From JAWKIW01 sp046331175 (GTDB lineage: Bacteria; Actinomycetota; Acidimicrobiia; Acidimicrobiales; Acidimicrobilacustridaceae): a stretch of DNA of 64,000 nt. The notes under the pieces were generated by a model. That model ran no database searches. It was not told the origin of the DNA and saw nothing but the letters and a program-made list of their open reading frames with translations. The DNA lies in contig JAXLRI010000003.1 of the NCBI GenBank assembly GCA_046331175.1, positions 558,001 to 622,000 on the forward strand. The letters run 5' to 3'. Both the position numbers and the translations under genes were made by a program. Position 1 is the stretch's first letter. Each line of letters starts with the position of its first letter. Positions 34,486 to 43,673 of the stretch are shown piece by piece.

Positions 34486-35163
34486 ATGAACGGCTCGCTC
34501 GTCATCGTCGACGACGTCCCCGCCGCCTTCGCCGAGCGGGTCGTGACCGCGTTCCAGCACCGCCCGGGCGAGAGCTTCTCGTTGGTGCTGTCGGGTGGCG
34601 GCACCGCCCGGCAGTGCTACGAGCGCCTGGCCGACGACGCCGGCGCCAACATCGACTGGTGGAAGGTCGACCTCTACTGGGGCGACGAGCGGTGCGTGCC
34701 GCTCGACGACCCCGACTCGAACTACCGCCTCGCCCGGGAGGCGCTGCTCGACCGGGTCGGCGCCGCGAACGCGACCTTCCCCATGCGTTGCGAGGACGGT
34801 CCCGACCCCTACCAGCTGCGGGTCGGCGAGCTCGGCCGGTTCGACGTGGTCCACCTCGGGCTCGGGCCCGACGGCCACACCGCGTCGCTGTTCCCCGAGT
34901 CGGCCGCGCTCACCGCCGACCCGGGTCGCCTCGTGGTCATGAACGACGACCCCCTCGGCCACAACCCGCATCGCCGCATGACGTTGACCTACGCCGGCAT
35001 CGCCCGGGCCCGACTGGTGCTCGTCACGGTGTCGGGCGAGGCCAAGCGCGAGGCGCTGTCTCGCGTCGCCGCCGGCGATCCCACCGCGCCGGCGTCGAGC
35101 ATCCAGGCCGACGAGATCGTCTGGCTGGTCGACCCCGACGCCGCCGGCGACCTCGCCCGCTGA
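34486..35163 (+). CDS. pgl: 6-phosphogluconolactonase
   Basis: 225-aa member of the glucosamine-6-phosphate isomerase/6PGL family. SLVLSGGGTARQCYERLAD, VDLYWGDERCVPLDDPDSNYRLAREALL and LGLGPDGHTASLFPES are the family boxes; the last holds the catalytic histidine. It hydrolyses 6-phosphogluconolactone in the oxidative pentose phosphate pathway. ATG at 34486, 11 nt after tal. zwf and opcA, usually between tal and pgl in actinobacteria, are missing here. Confidence 0.95.
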   Translation: MNGSLVIVDDVPAAFAERVVTAFQHRPGESFSLVLSGGGTARQCYERLADDAGANIDWWKVDLYWGDERCVPLDDPDSNYRLAREALLDRVGAANATFPMRCEDGPDPYQLRVGELGRFDVVHLGLGPDGHTASLFPESAALTADPGRLVVMNDDPLGHNPHRRMTLTYAGIARARLVLVTVSGEAKREALSRVAAGDPTAPASSIQADEIVWLVDPDAAGDLAR

Positions 35164-35194
35164 GGCGTCGGTCCCCGGGGCCGCCGCTCTCGGG

Positions 35195-35905
35195 TCAGCC
35201 GACGAGGTGCGTGGCTCGCGCCGGGTGCGCCGATGCTCGCGGCCGTCGGGCGGGGGCGGGTGCCACCGCGACCGCGTTGACGGCCGCGATGGCGATCGAC
35301 GCCGCCGAGAGGCCGAGGAAGCCGTGGCTGGCGGTGATGACCGCCACGGCCGAGCCGAGCACCACCGACGCCGCCCCCACCAGCACCTCGACGTCGCGGC
35401 CGGCGAGCAGCGAGAGGGCGGCGGTGGCGGCCCGACCGCCGTCGAGGGGCAGCACCGGGAGGAGGTTGAGCAGGCTCCAGCCGACCGTGGCCCACAGGGC
35501 GAGGCCGGCCAGCGCCCGGGCGTCCGAGCCCGGTGGCAGCAGGTCGCGCGCGACGAGGACGGGGATGCCCAGGGCCAGCCCGGCCGCCGGGCCGGCGACG
35601 CTCACCAGCAGGCGGGCCCGGTCGTCGGGGGCGGCCCCGGTGGTGGCCCCGCCGAGCACGCCGAGCCGGACGCTCGGTCGCGAGCCCACCCGGACCAGCG
35701 CGGCGGCGTGGCCCAGCTCGTGGCCGACGATGGCGACGGTGGCCACCAGCACCCATGCGACCAGCAGGCCCGGCCGGGTCCACAGCGGCAGGCCCAGGAC
35801 GGCGACGAGCACCAGGAAGGTGACCTGGACGGTCAACGTGATGGGGCCGAGGCGGATCGTCACCGCCGGGACCTTGGCAGCGGTGGCGGGCCGCGTCCGG
35901 GGCAC
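35195..35905 (-). CDS. M50 family (site-2-type) membrane metalloprotease
   Basis: 236 aa, about six membrane helices. The zinc site is HELGH at residues 62-66, with the third ligand Asp155 in LLNLLPVLPLDGGR. The N-terminal 'RLGPITLTVQVTFLVLV' is typical of the group related to SpoIVFB and Rv-type S2P proteins. No PDZ or CBS domain, so the substrate is not predictable. ATG at 35905. It converges on pgl and diverges from the gene at 36014. Confidence 0.9.
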   Translation of the reverse strand: MPRTRPATAAKVPAVTIRLGPITLTVQVTFLVLVAVLGLPLWTRPGLLVAWVLVATVAIVGHELGHAAALVRVGSRPSVRLGVLGGATTGAAPDDRARLLVSVAGPAAGLALGIPVLVARDLLPPGSDARALAGLALWATVGWSLLNLLPVLPLDGGRAATAALSLLAGRDVEVLVGAASVVLGSAVAVITASHGFLGLSAASIAIAAVNAVAVAPAPARRPRASAHPARATHLVG

Positions 35906-36013
35906 GAATGCAACCTAGCGTCGGATCGGGCTCGGAGGGCGGGGCCCGGTGCGCCGTCCGGTCCCGGCCGCGCTCCGGTCCCGGCCGCGCTCCGGCGCCG
36001 TAGACTCACGGCC

Positions 36014-36646
36014 GTGGCTTCGTTCGAACCGGCCGGGGACGGCGCCCCGACGACGGAGGGTGCCGCGACGCCGCCCGTCGAGGCGATGGTCATCGGCGGC
36101 GACGTCGAGCGGGCGCTGTCCATCCTCCGCCCGCGCGACGACGAAGCCGTGCGGTTGGCCTTCCCGCCCGGCGTGGTCGAGGTGGCCACCTACCGGGGGT
36201 GGTGGGAGACGGTGATCTTCCGCTCCGAGGGGCTCGTGGCCGGTCCGCCCCCGGTGACGGTCCCCGCCGGCGAGCTCGAGGCCTGCGTCCGAGGCGTGCC
36301 CATGTACGTGACCCTCACCGAGGAGGCCGGCGCGCTGTCGGTCTCGGGGTGGCCGATCGCGGGGGTCGACCCGCTGCCGGCACCACCGGTCGCCCAGGCG
36401 CTGACCCAGGGGGTCGACGTCGACGTGCCGATGCTCGGGACCAACCCGTACGAGGCCGTGCTGATCGACATCGACCGAGGCGGCCGCAAGGCGTGGGTGC
36501 CCCGCGACCTGGTGCAGCGCCTGGTCCTGCGCGACATCCGGGTGGCCCGCGTGTTCTCCACCGCCCCGGGCACGTGGTTCCTCTCGGGCGTCCAGCCCGA
36601 CGAGACGCACCCGGTCGCGGTCGCCGGCTCGATCCGCGTCTACTGA
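36014..36646 (+). CDS. Conserved hypothetical protein
   Basis: 210 aa, not recognised. A 24-residue disordered Ala/Thr/Pro leader is followed by what looks like a soluble alpha/beta domain (VEAMVIGGDVERALSILRPRDDEAVRLAFPPGVVEVAT, YVTLTEEAGALSVSGWPIAG, YEAVLIDIDRGGRKAWVPRDLVQRLVLRD). No signal peptide or known catalytic motif. GTG at 36014 is the start; the frame remains open upstream without plausible sequence. fbiC follows on the same strand 79 nt later. Confidence 0.75.
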   Translation: MASFEPAGDGAPTTEGAATPPVEAMVIGGDVERALSILRPRDDEAVRLAFPPGVVEVATYRGWWETVIFRSEGLVAGPPPVTVPAGELEACVRGVPMYVTLTEEAGALSVSGWPIAGVDPLPAPPVAQALTQGVDVDVPMLGTNPYEAVLIDIDRGGRKAWVPRDLVQRLVLRDIRVARVFSTAPGTWFLSGVQPDETHPVAVAGSIRVY

Positions 36647-36725
36647 GCGGCCACCGCCAGGTGGCTCGGCCCGGTGGGCGCCGGGCGCGTCGCGGTTCGA
36701 CGGGAGGCCGGTACAGTGCGCCCGC

Positions 36726-39080
36726 ATGGACCGGGACCTGCTCGAGGCTCGCCTCGACGACCTGCTGGCCGAGGCCCGGGCGGTGCGGGACCGCCACCAC
36801 GGCAACCGCATCACCTACTCCCCCAAGGTGTTCATCCCGCTGACGATGCTGTGCCGCGACAAGTGCGGCTACTGCACGTTCGCCCAGCCCCCGGCTCGCC
36901 TGGAGTCGCCGTACCTGGCTCCCGAGGAGGTGCTGGCGATCGCCCGGGCGGGTGCTCGCCAGGGGTGCCACGAGGCGCTGTTCACCCTCGGTGAGCGTCC
37001 CGAGCTGCGCTACCCGGCCGCCGCCGACTGGCTGGCCGAGCACGGCTACGGCTCCACCGTCGACTACCTGGCCGCCATGGCCCGCCTGGTGCTCGACGAG
37101 GTGGGCCTGCTCCCCCACGCCAACGCGGGCGCGCTCCACCCTCACGAGCTGGCCCTCCTGCGCTCCGTGGCGCCCTCCCAGGGGATGATGGTCGAGACCC
37201 TGGTGGCCGACCTCGACGCCCACCGGGGGGCGCCCGACAAGGACCCCGCCCGCCGCCTCGCCACGCTGGAGGCCGCTGGCGAGCTGGCCATCCCGTTCAC
37301 CACCGGGATCCTCGTGGGCATCGGCGAGCCCCGCGCCTCGCGGCTGGAGGCGCTCGAGGCCATCGCCGCCAGCCACCGGCGTCACGGGCACGTGCAGGAG
37401 GTGATCGTCCAGAACTTCCTGCCGAAGCCGGGCACGGCCATGCACGCGGCACCGCCCTGTCCGCCCGACGAGTACCTGGAGGCCACCGCCTGGGCCCGGC
37501 TCGTGCTGCCCCCCGAGGTGCACGTCCAGGCGCCGCCGAACCTGTCCGACGACTTCGGCGTCCTCCTCGACGCCGGCATCGACGACTGGGGTGGCGTGTC
37601 GCCGGTGACCGCCGACCACGTCAACCCCGAACGGCCCTGGCCGGCGCTCGATCGCCTGCGGGCGGTCACCGAGGCCGCCGGGTTCACGCTGGCCCCGCGG
37701 CTGACCGTGTACCCCGAGCACGTGCTCGACCCCGAGCGCTGGCTCGACGAGGCGGTGCGGTTCCCGGTGCTCGACCGGTCCGACGCCGAGGGCCTCGGCC
37801 GCGACGATCCCGGTGCGGTGTTCGTGCAGCGCATCACCCCCGCCTCGCCCGAGCAGGTCGACGACGGGGTCGAGGTGCTCCACGTCGGACCGCGCTCGAC
37901 GGCGTGGGTGTCGGGCGGCACCGGCACGCCGCCTGCGCTGGTGCCCGGCGTCGGCCGCCCGTCGTCCACCCGCGGTGCGGTCGACGAGGTCCTCGAGGGC
38001 GTGCTGCTGGGTCAGGAGCCTGGCATCGACGAGCTGGTCACGCTCTTCTCGGCCCGGGGCCCCGAGGTCGCCGCGGTCGCGGAGGTGGCCGACGACCTGC
38101 GCCGGTCCACCGTCGGCGACACGGTCACCTACGTCCGGAACCGCAACATCAACTACACCAACGTGTGCACGTTCAAGTGCAAGTTCTGCGGGTTCTCGAA
38201 GGGGCCGCTCTCGCTCAACCTGCGCGGCACGCCCTACCTGCTGACGCTCGACGACATCGCCGACCGGGTGCGCGAGGCGGCCGAGCTGGGCGCCACCGAG
38301 GTCTGCCTGCAGGGCGGCATCCACCCCAGCTTCGACGGCGACTACTACATCGACGTCACCCGGGCGGTGAAGGAGGCGGTGCCCGACATCCACGTGCACG
38401 GGTTCACCGCGCTCGAGGTCACCGAGGGCGCCCGGCGCCTCGACGAGCCGCTGGCCACCTACCTGGCCCGCCTGCGCGATGCCGGGCTGGCCACCCTGCC
38501 CGGCACCGCCGCGGAGATCCTCGACGATCCCGTGCGCCAGATCCTCTGCCCCGACAAGGTCACCACCGACGAGTGGCTCGAGGCCCACCGCACCGCCCAC
38601 CAGGTGGGGTTGGGGTCGAACGTCACCATCATGTTCGGCGCCGTCGAGCAGCCGGTCTCGTGGGCCCGGCACCTCGTGCGCACCCGCGACCTGCAGAAGG
38701 AGACGGGCGGCTTCACCGAGTTCGTGCCGTTGCCGTTCGTGCACATGGCGGCGCCCATCTACCTGCAGAAGAAGGCCCGCCGCGGCCCCACCTTCCGCGA
38801 GGCCCTGCTGGTGCACGCCGTCGGCCGCATCGCCTACCACGGCCTCATCGACAACATCCAGGTGTCGTGGGTGAAGATGGGCGTGCCGGCCGCCCGCCAG
38901 ATCCTGCAGGCCGGCGCCAACGACCTCGGCGGCACCCTCATGGACGAGAACATCTCGCGGGCCGCTGGGGCGTCGCACGGCCAGGGGATGACCGAGGAGG
39001 GCTTCACCGAGCTGCTGGCGCCCCTCGGTCGACCGCTCGAGCAGCGCACCACCCGCTACGGCCGGGTGCCGGTGGCGTGA
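36726..39080 (+). CDS. fbiC: FO synthase (fused CofG-CofH)
   Basis: 784-aa radical-SAM enzyme making 7,8-didemethyl-8-hydroxy-5-deazariboflavin, the F420 precursor, from tyrosine and 5-amino-6-ribitylaminouracil. It carries two radical-SAM modules: CofG with Cys43, Cys47 and Cys50 (MLCRDKCGYC), and CofH with Cys481, Cys485 and Cys488 (NVCTFKCKFCGF). Fusion of the two is typical of actinobacteria. TRDLQKETGGFTEFVPLPFV and GGTLMDENISRAAGASHG are CofH boxes. ATG at 36726. It shows that the organism makes F420. Confidence 0.97.
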   Translation: MDRDLLEARLDDLLAEARAVRDRHHGNRITYSPKVFIPLTMLCRDKCGYCTFAQPPARLESPYLAPEEVLAIARAGARQGCHEALFTLGERPELRYPAAADWLAEHGYGSTVDYLAAMARLVLDEVGLLPHANAGALHPHELALLRSVAPSQGMMVETLVADLDAHRGAPDKDPARRLATLEAAGELAIPFTTGILVGIGEPRASRLEALEAIAASHRRHGHVQEVIVQNFLPKPGTAMHAAPPCPPDEYLEATAWARLVLPPEVHVQAPPNLSDDFGVLLDAGIDDWGGVSPVTADHVNPERPWPALDRLRAVTEAAGFTLAPRLTVYPEHVLDPERWLDEAVRFPVLDRSDAEGLGRDDPGAVFVQRITPASPEQVDDGVEVLHVGPRSTAWVSGGTGTPPALVPGVGRPSSTRGAVDEVLEGVLLGQEPGIDELVTLFSARGPEVAAVAEVADDLRRSTVGDTVTYVRNRNINYTNVCTFKCKFCGFSKGPLSLNLRGTPYLLTLDDIADRVREAAELGATEVCLQGGIHPSFDGDYYIDVTRAVKEAVPDIHVHGFTALEVTEGARRLDEPLATYLARLRDAGLATLPGTAAEILDDPVRQILCPDKVTTDEWLEAHRTAHQVGLGSNVTIMFGAVEQPVSWARHLVRTRDLQKETGGFTEFVPLPFVHMAAPIYLQKKARRGPTFREALLVHAVGRIAYHGLIDNIQVSWVKMGVPAARQILQAGANDLGGTLMDENISRAAGASHGQGMTEEGFTELLAPLGRPLEQRTTRYGRVPVA

Positions 39081-39107
39081 GCGCCACCGCCTGAGCGAGG
39101 CACCGCC

Positions 39108-40178
39108 ATGGCACCGAAGCGGGCGCGGTACCGCACCGGCAACGAGGCGCTCGACGCCCGCATCGCCGACCTCGTCGAGGCCGCCGGCGTGCACCGCGAC
39201 CTCGACCTCGTGTTCGAGATGGTGGTGTCGGCGGTGCGGATGGGCCGAGAGGCCGCCGACCGCGGCGACCTCAAGCTGGCCAACGCGGCCCTGAAGGAGC
39301 TGCGCTACTCGTTCCTGGTGTTCGAGCCCTACGCCGCCGTCCCGAAGGTCTCGATCTTCGGCTCGGCCCGGCTCCGGCCCGGTGACCCGTCCTATGAGGT
39401 GGCCCGCGACTTCGGCGCCCTCATGGCGGCCCAGGACTGGATGGTGATCACCGGAGCGGGCCCCGGGATCATGGAGGCCGGCATCGAGGGGGCCGGCGCC
39501 GACCGGGCCTTCGGCGTGAACATCATCCTGCCGTTCGAGTCCGAGCCCACACCGCTGCTGGTCGGCGACCCCAAGCTCATCAACTACCGCTACTTCTTCA
39601 CCCGCAAGGTCACCTTCATGAAGGAGTCGAGCGCCTTCGCCCTGTTGCCCGGGGGCTTCGGCACCATGGACGAGCTGTTCGAGCTGCTGACCCTGATGCA
39701 GACGGGCCGGACCGCCACCGCTCCCATCGTCCTGCTCGAGCCCGAGGGCGGCACCTACTGGCCGGCGCTGCTGCAGTTCCTCGAGGCCGAGCACGCTCGG
39801 CGGGGCCTGATCTCGCCCCAGGACCTGTGCCTGGTGCGACGCTGCGACACCCCTGCGGATGCCGTGGCCGAGATCACCGGCTTCTACGAGACCTACCACT
39901 CGCAGCGCTACGTCGGCCGACGGCTGGTCCTGCGCCTGCGCCACGAGCTCGACGACGCCGCGGTGGCCCGGCTCGACGAGGAGTTCGCCGACCTGGTGGT
40001 GCGCGGTGGCATCGAGCGCACCGAGGCCTCGCCCTCGGAGGTGGAGGACGACGACGTGCCCGACCTCCCCCGCCTGGCGCTGCACTTCGACCGCTCCTCG
40101 TTCGCCCGGCTGCGGCTGCTCATCGACGCGGTCAACGCCGAGGGCCGACGCGTCCGGGGTGAGCCGGCGACGCGCTGA
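39108..40178 (+). CDS. LOG family protein (TIGR00730-like)
   Basis: 356 aa. KVSIFGSAR (80-88), VITGAGPGIMEAGIEGA (113-129) and LPGGFGTMDELFELL (180-194) match the lysine-decarboxylase-like/LOG fold; the PGGxGTxxE motif is the nucleotide and catalytic signature of phosphoribohydrolases such as the cytokinin activator LOG. It is longer than simple LOG proteins, with extra N-terminal and C-terminal helical regions (about 80 and 100 residues). ATG at 39108, 27 nt after fbiC. Substrate uncertain. Confidence 0.9.
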   Translation: MAPKRARYRTGNEALDARIADLVEAAGVHRDLDLVFEMVVSAVRMGREAADRGDLKLANAALKELRYSFLVFEPYAAVPKVSIFGSARLRPGDPSYEVARDFGALMAAQDWMVITGAGPGIMEAGIEGAGADRAFGVNIILPFESEPTPLLVGDPKLINYRYFFTRKVTFMKESSAFALLPGGFGTMDELFELLTLMQTGRTATAPIVLLEPEGGTYWPALLQFLEAEHARRGLISPQDLCLVRRCDTPADAVAEITGFYETYHSQRYVGRRLVLRLRHELDDAAVARLDEEFADLVVRGGIERTEASPSEVEDDDVPDLPRLALHFDRSSFARLRLLIDAVNAEGRRVRGEPATR

Positions 40179-40183
40179 CGGCC

Positions 40184-40387
40184 TCAGTCGTCGTCGGCGC
40201 CGCTGCCCCGAAGCAGACCCGCTGCCTTCTCGACCGCCCGCCGCGCCCGGGTGAGGACCTTCTCCTCGGTCGGGGCCCGATCGGCGCCGTCCGCGGCGGC
40301 CGCCCGCAGCACGTCGAGGGCGCGCTCGGCCAGCTCCTCGGCGATGGCGTCGAGGCGGTCGACCAGGTCGTCGTGGCGGGAGGTCAT
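40184..40387 (-). CDS. Small helical hypothetical protein
   Basis: 67 aa, mostly helix (DDLVDRLDAIAEELAERALDVLRAAAAD ... LTRARRAVEKAAGLLRG), acidic C-terminus. ATG at 40387. It lies between the LOG gene (convergent, 5 nt apart) and the FAD oxidase (upstream on the same strand). The length and charge pattern resemble small actinobacterial proteins of unknown role; coding seems likely from third-position GC. Confidence 0.55.
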   Translation of the reverse strand: MTSRHDDLVDRLDAIAEELAERALDVLRAAAADGADRAPTEEKVLTRARRAVEKAAGLLRGSGADDD

Positions 40388-40463
40388 GGTCGCTTGCTAC
40401 CGCGCCCGGCGCCCCCGGGCAAGGGTCGGCACCACCCGAGGCGGCAGGGACGGCTGGCGCCGG

Positions 40464-41873
40464 TCACACCCACTTGCCGGGGTTGAGGATGCCGTCGGGG
40501 TCGAGTGCCGCCTTGATCCGCCGGGTGAGGTCGACCACGTCGGGCCCGAGCTGGTCGACGAGGTGGTCGGCCTTCAGCACGCCGATCCCGTGCTCGCCGG
40601 TGACCGTGCCGCCGAGGTCGAGCGCAGCCCGCATCACCGCGTCGAAGGCGGTGGCCGCCCGGGCGCTGGCCTCGGGGTCGGTGGCGTCGTAGGTGACGAG
40701 CGGGTGGAAGTTGCCGTCGCCGGCGTGGCCGATGACCGGGATGGCGGTGGCGGTCCGCTCGGCGATGGCCTCGACCGCCGCCAGCAGCTCGGGGATGCGG
40801 GGCACCGGCACCCCGACGTCCTCGATCAGGACGGTGCCGAGGCGCTCGACGCACGGGATGGCCATGCGGCGGGCGCCCATCAGCAGCTCGCCCTCGTCGG
40901 CGTCATCGGTGTGGGCGACGTAGGTGGCACCGGCCTCCTCGAACCGCTGGGCCAGCACGCCGGCCTCGTCGCCGGGGCCATCGGTGCGCCCGAGCAGCAG
41001 GGCGGCGGCCGACGGGTCGAGTCCCATGGGCTGCACCGCCTCCACGGCGGCCATCGCGGCGCGGTCCATCAGCTCGAGCGCCGCCGGCCGCACCTCGGTG
41101 ACGACCCGGCTCACCGCCCGGCCGGCGTCGACGACCGAGGCGAAGGTGGCCACCACGGTGGACGCAGGCGGCGGGAGCGGGCGGAGCCGGAGGGTGCCCT
41201 CGGTGATGATGCCCAGCGTCCCCTCGGACCCGACGAACAGCCGCTTGAGGTCGTAGCCGGCGACGTCTTTGATGGTGCGGCCGCCGAGGCGGACGGCGCG
41301 GCCGTCGGCGAGGACCACCTCGAGGCCGAGGACGTAGTCGGTGGTGACGCCGTACTTCACGCAGCACAGGCCGCCGGCGTTGGTCGCCAGGTTGCCGCCG
41401 ATCGAGCAGATCTCGAACGACGACGGATCGGGCGGGTACCAGAGGCCGGCGGCCCGGGCCGCGTCCTTCACCTCGGCGTTGCGCAGGCCCGGTCCCACCA
41501 CCGCGACCATCGCCTCGGCGTCGATGGCGAGGTCGCGCATGAGCTCGGTGGACACGACGATGCACCCGTCGATGGCGGTGGATCCCCCCGACAGGCCGGT
41601 GCCGAGGCCGCGCGTCACGACGGGCACCCGCAGGGCCGCCGCCACCCGCACCGCGGCCTGCACCTCAGCGGTGCTCCGGGCCCGCACCACGGCCGCCGGC
41701 CGCCCCGGGGCCACCGCCGTGGCCCGGTCGGCGGCGAACGAGGCCATGACGTCGGGATCGACGACGAGGCGATCGGCGGGCAGGGCGTCGCCCAGCGCGG
41801 CGCGCACCTCGTCGTCGACGGGTCGTGAGATCGTGGGCGAGTTCGTCGGCGGGGTCGGGCTCGGCTCGGTCAC
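40464..41873 (-). CDS. FAD-linked oxidase, GlcD/D-lactate dehydrogenase type
   Basis: 469 aa. The FAD_binding_4 domain contains AVVRARSTAEVQAAVRVAAALRVPVVTRGLGTGLSGGS and SIGGNLATNAGGLCCVKYGVTTDYVLGLEVVLADG; the C-terminal domain ends TGEHGIGVLKADHLVDQLG ... DPDGILNPGKW. These are the marks of glycolate oxidase GlcD and D-lactate dehydrogenases. The iron-sulfur partner subunit (GlcF) is not adjacent. ATG at 41873; substrate cannot be fixed from sequence. Confidence 0.92.
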   Translation of the reverse strand: MTEPSPTPPTNSPTISRPVDDEVRAALGDALPADRLVVDPDVMASFAADRATAVAPGRPAAVVRARSTAEVQAAVRVAAALRVPVVTRGLGTGLSGGSTAIDGCIVVSTELMRDLAIDAEAMVAVVGPGLRNAEVKDAARAAGLWYPPDPSSFEICSIGGNLATNAGGLCCVKYGVTTDYVLGLEVVLADGRAVRLGGRTIKDVAGYDLKRLFVGSEGTLGIITEGTLRLRPLPPPASTVVATFASVVDAGRAVSRVVTEVRPAALELMDRAAMAAVEAVQPMGLDPSAAALLLGRTDGPGDEAGVLAQRFEEAGATYVAHTDDADEGELLMGARRMAIPCVERLGTVLIEDVGVPVPRIPELLAAVEAIAERTATAIPVIGHAGDGNFHPLVTYDATDPEASARAATAFDAVMRAALDLGGTVTGEHGIGVLKADHLVDQLGPDVVDLTRRIKAALDPDGILNPGKWV

Positions 41874-41974
41874 CGCCTCAGTGTGGCAGGGCTACGATCG
41901 GCGTCGTCCCTCCGGCGGTGCGGTCCGCACCGGCCGTGCCGGCGGCGCCGCGGCGCCCTCACCCCGAAGGCTGC

Positions 41975-42706
41975 ATGGATCCCCTCGACGCCCATGAGTG
42001 GGTCTCGGTCGACCACGACGGCGAGACCTACCTGTTCGATGTCACGTTCCTCACCAGCCCGTGGACCTGCATCTTCGGCGCCGGTTGCCAGGGCGTGCTC
42101 ACCGGCCCGGCCCCCGAGCTGGTCCACGGGTGCTGCACCTACGGAGCGCACTTCGTCGACAAGGAGGACCGCAAGCGGGTCGAGGCCCTCGCCGAGCAGC
42201 TCACCGCCGACGAGTGGCAGCTGAAGAAGAAGGCCCGCAAGCTCGGTGGCCCCATCCACAAGAACGAGCACGGCGAGTGGGTCACCCGCACGGTGAAGGA
42301 CGCCTGCATCTTCTTGAACCGGGTCGGGTTCCCGGCCGGGCCGGGCTGCGCGCTGCACCAGGTGGCGGTCGACCGCGGCGAGCGCCCGCTCGACTGGAAG
42401 CCGACGGTGTGCTGGCAGCTGCCGCTGCGCCTCGAGGAGCGCACCGACGACGTCGACCACCGCACGTGGGTGCTGCGCGAGTGGAAGCGCCGCGACTGGG
42501 GCGAGGGCGGCCTCGAGTTCCACTGGTGGTGCACCGAGGGCCCGGAGGCCTTCGTCGACCACCGAGCGGTCTACGAGACGCTGCGCGAGGAGATCGTCGA
42601 GCTGGTGGGCGAGGAGCCGTACCGCCTCCTGTGCGAGCAGCTCGACCAGCGGGAGCGGGCCACCGAGACGTTCTTGCCCCATCCCGCCCTCAAGAAGCGC
42701 GCCTGA
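41975..42706 (+). CDS. Cysteine-cluster protein, YkgJ/DUF3109-like
   Basis: 243 aa. Cysteines at 32, 38, 53, 54, 111, 125 and 146 (CIFGAGCQG, HGCCTYGAHF, CIFLNRVG, GCALHQVA, TVCWQLP) follow the spacing seen in the putative zinc- or iron-chelating families (YkgJ/DUF3109). The C-terminal third is helical and charged. It can bind a metal or Fe-S centre; no reaction is known. ATG at 41975. It is 20 nt upstream of the McrB-like ATPase, so it is probably cotranscribed. Confidence 0.7.
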   Translation: MDPLDAHEWVSVDHDGETYLFDVTFLTSPWTCIFGAGCQGVLTGPAPELVHGCCTYGAHFVDKEDRKRVEALAEQLTADEWQLKKKARKLGGPIHKNEHGEWVTRTVKDACIFLNRVGFPAGPGCALHQVAVDRGERPLDWKPTVCWQLPLRLEERTDDVDHRTWVLREWKRRDWGEGGLEFHWWCTEGPEAFVDHRAVYETLREEIVELVGEEPYRLLCEQLDQRERATETFLPHPALKKRA

Positions 42707-42726
42707 GCCGCCGACAGGTCACGGGT

Positions 42727-43662
42727 ATGCGCCAGTTCACCGCCGCCGACCTCGACGAAGCCTGCCGCGACGACGGTCTCCTGCTGCCCGAGTACGTCTG
42801 CGACCAGGTCGTCGCCGCCGTCGACGCCGGCAAGCACGTGATCCTCACCGGACCTCCCGGCACCGGCAAGACGACGCTGGCCTACATCAGCGCCGAGGTC
42901 GCTCGGCAGTCGATGATGTGCACCGGCTACCTGCCCACGACCGCCACCAGCGAGTGGACGACGTTCGAGACCATCGGCGGCCTGCAGCCCACCGTCGACG
43001 GGCTGATCTTCCGGCCCGGCCTGTTCGTGGACGCCATCGAGAGCGGGCGGTGGCTGGTCATCGACGAGCTCAACCGGTCCAACTTCGACCGGGCCTTCGG
43101 CCAGCTCTTCACCGTGCTGTCGGGGGCGGCGGTGGTGCTGCCCTTCAAGCGCAAGGGCCAGCCGAACCCCATCTCCCTCGTGCCGTCGGGCATCGAGCCG
43201 CCCGAGAAGACCGATGTGATCCGGGTGCCGGCCGGCTGGCGGATCATCGCCACCATGAACGTGTTCGACAAGAACCTCCTGTTCGACATGTCGTACGCGC
43301 TGATGCGGCGCTTCGCCTTCATCGAGGTGGGCACGCCCGACGACGACACCTATCGCCAGCTGCTCGACGGGCCGGGCGAGATCGTGCAGAAGCTGCTGCC
43401 CCTGCGGAAGTTCTCCGACCTCGGGCCGGCCGTGTACCTCGACGCCGCCAAGTACGCCGCCCGGCGGGCCAAGGACGGGCCCACCCCATCCCGGCTGCTC
43501 TACGAGGTCTTCTACGCCTACTTCCTCCCCCAGTTCGAGGGCATGGAGGATCGGCGGGCCACCACGCTGTACCGGGCGGTGGCCCAGCACCTCGATGCTC
43601 CGGAGCAGGCGGAGGCCCAGCGGACCATCAGCGAGGTCCTCGGCGTCGAGCTGGCCGTCTAG
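42727..43662 (+). CDS. McrB/MoxR-like AAA+ ATPase
   Basis: 311 aa. Walker A is GPPGTGKT at 42-49; Walker B is WLVIDELNRSN with Asp113-Glu114. TTATSEWTTFETIGGLQPTVDG before it and RVPAGWRIIATMNVFDKNLLFDMSYALMRRF after it are typical of the McrB-related group. The Asn-rich sensor IATMNVFDKN is kept. No DNA-binding N-terminal domain is attached, so any specificity must come from a partner. ATG at 42727. The next gene starts 12 nt after its stop. Confidence 0.8.
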   Translation: MRQFTAADLDEACRDDGLLLPEYVCDQVVAAVDAGKHVILTGPPGTGKTTLAYISAEVARQSMMCTGYLPTTATSEWTTFETIGGLQPTVDGLIFRPGLFVDAIESGRWLVIDELNRSNFDRAFGQLFTVLSGAAVVLPFKRKGQPNPISLVPSGIEPPEKTDVIRVPAGWRIIATMNVFDKNLLFDMSYALMRRFAFIEVGTPDDDTYRQLLDGPGEIVQKLLPLRKFSDLGPAVYLDAAKYAARRAKDGPTPSRLLYEVFYAYFLPQFEGMEDRRATTLYRAVAQHLDAPEQAEAQRTISEVLGVELAV

Positions 43663-43673
43663 GCCCCCCGGCC

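Noticed and set aside
36315..40085. A 1256-aa minus-strand protein
   Set aside because: It is antisense to fbiC and the LOG gene and has no recognisable domain.
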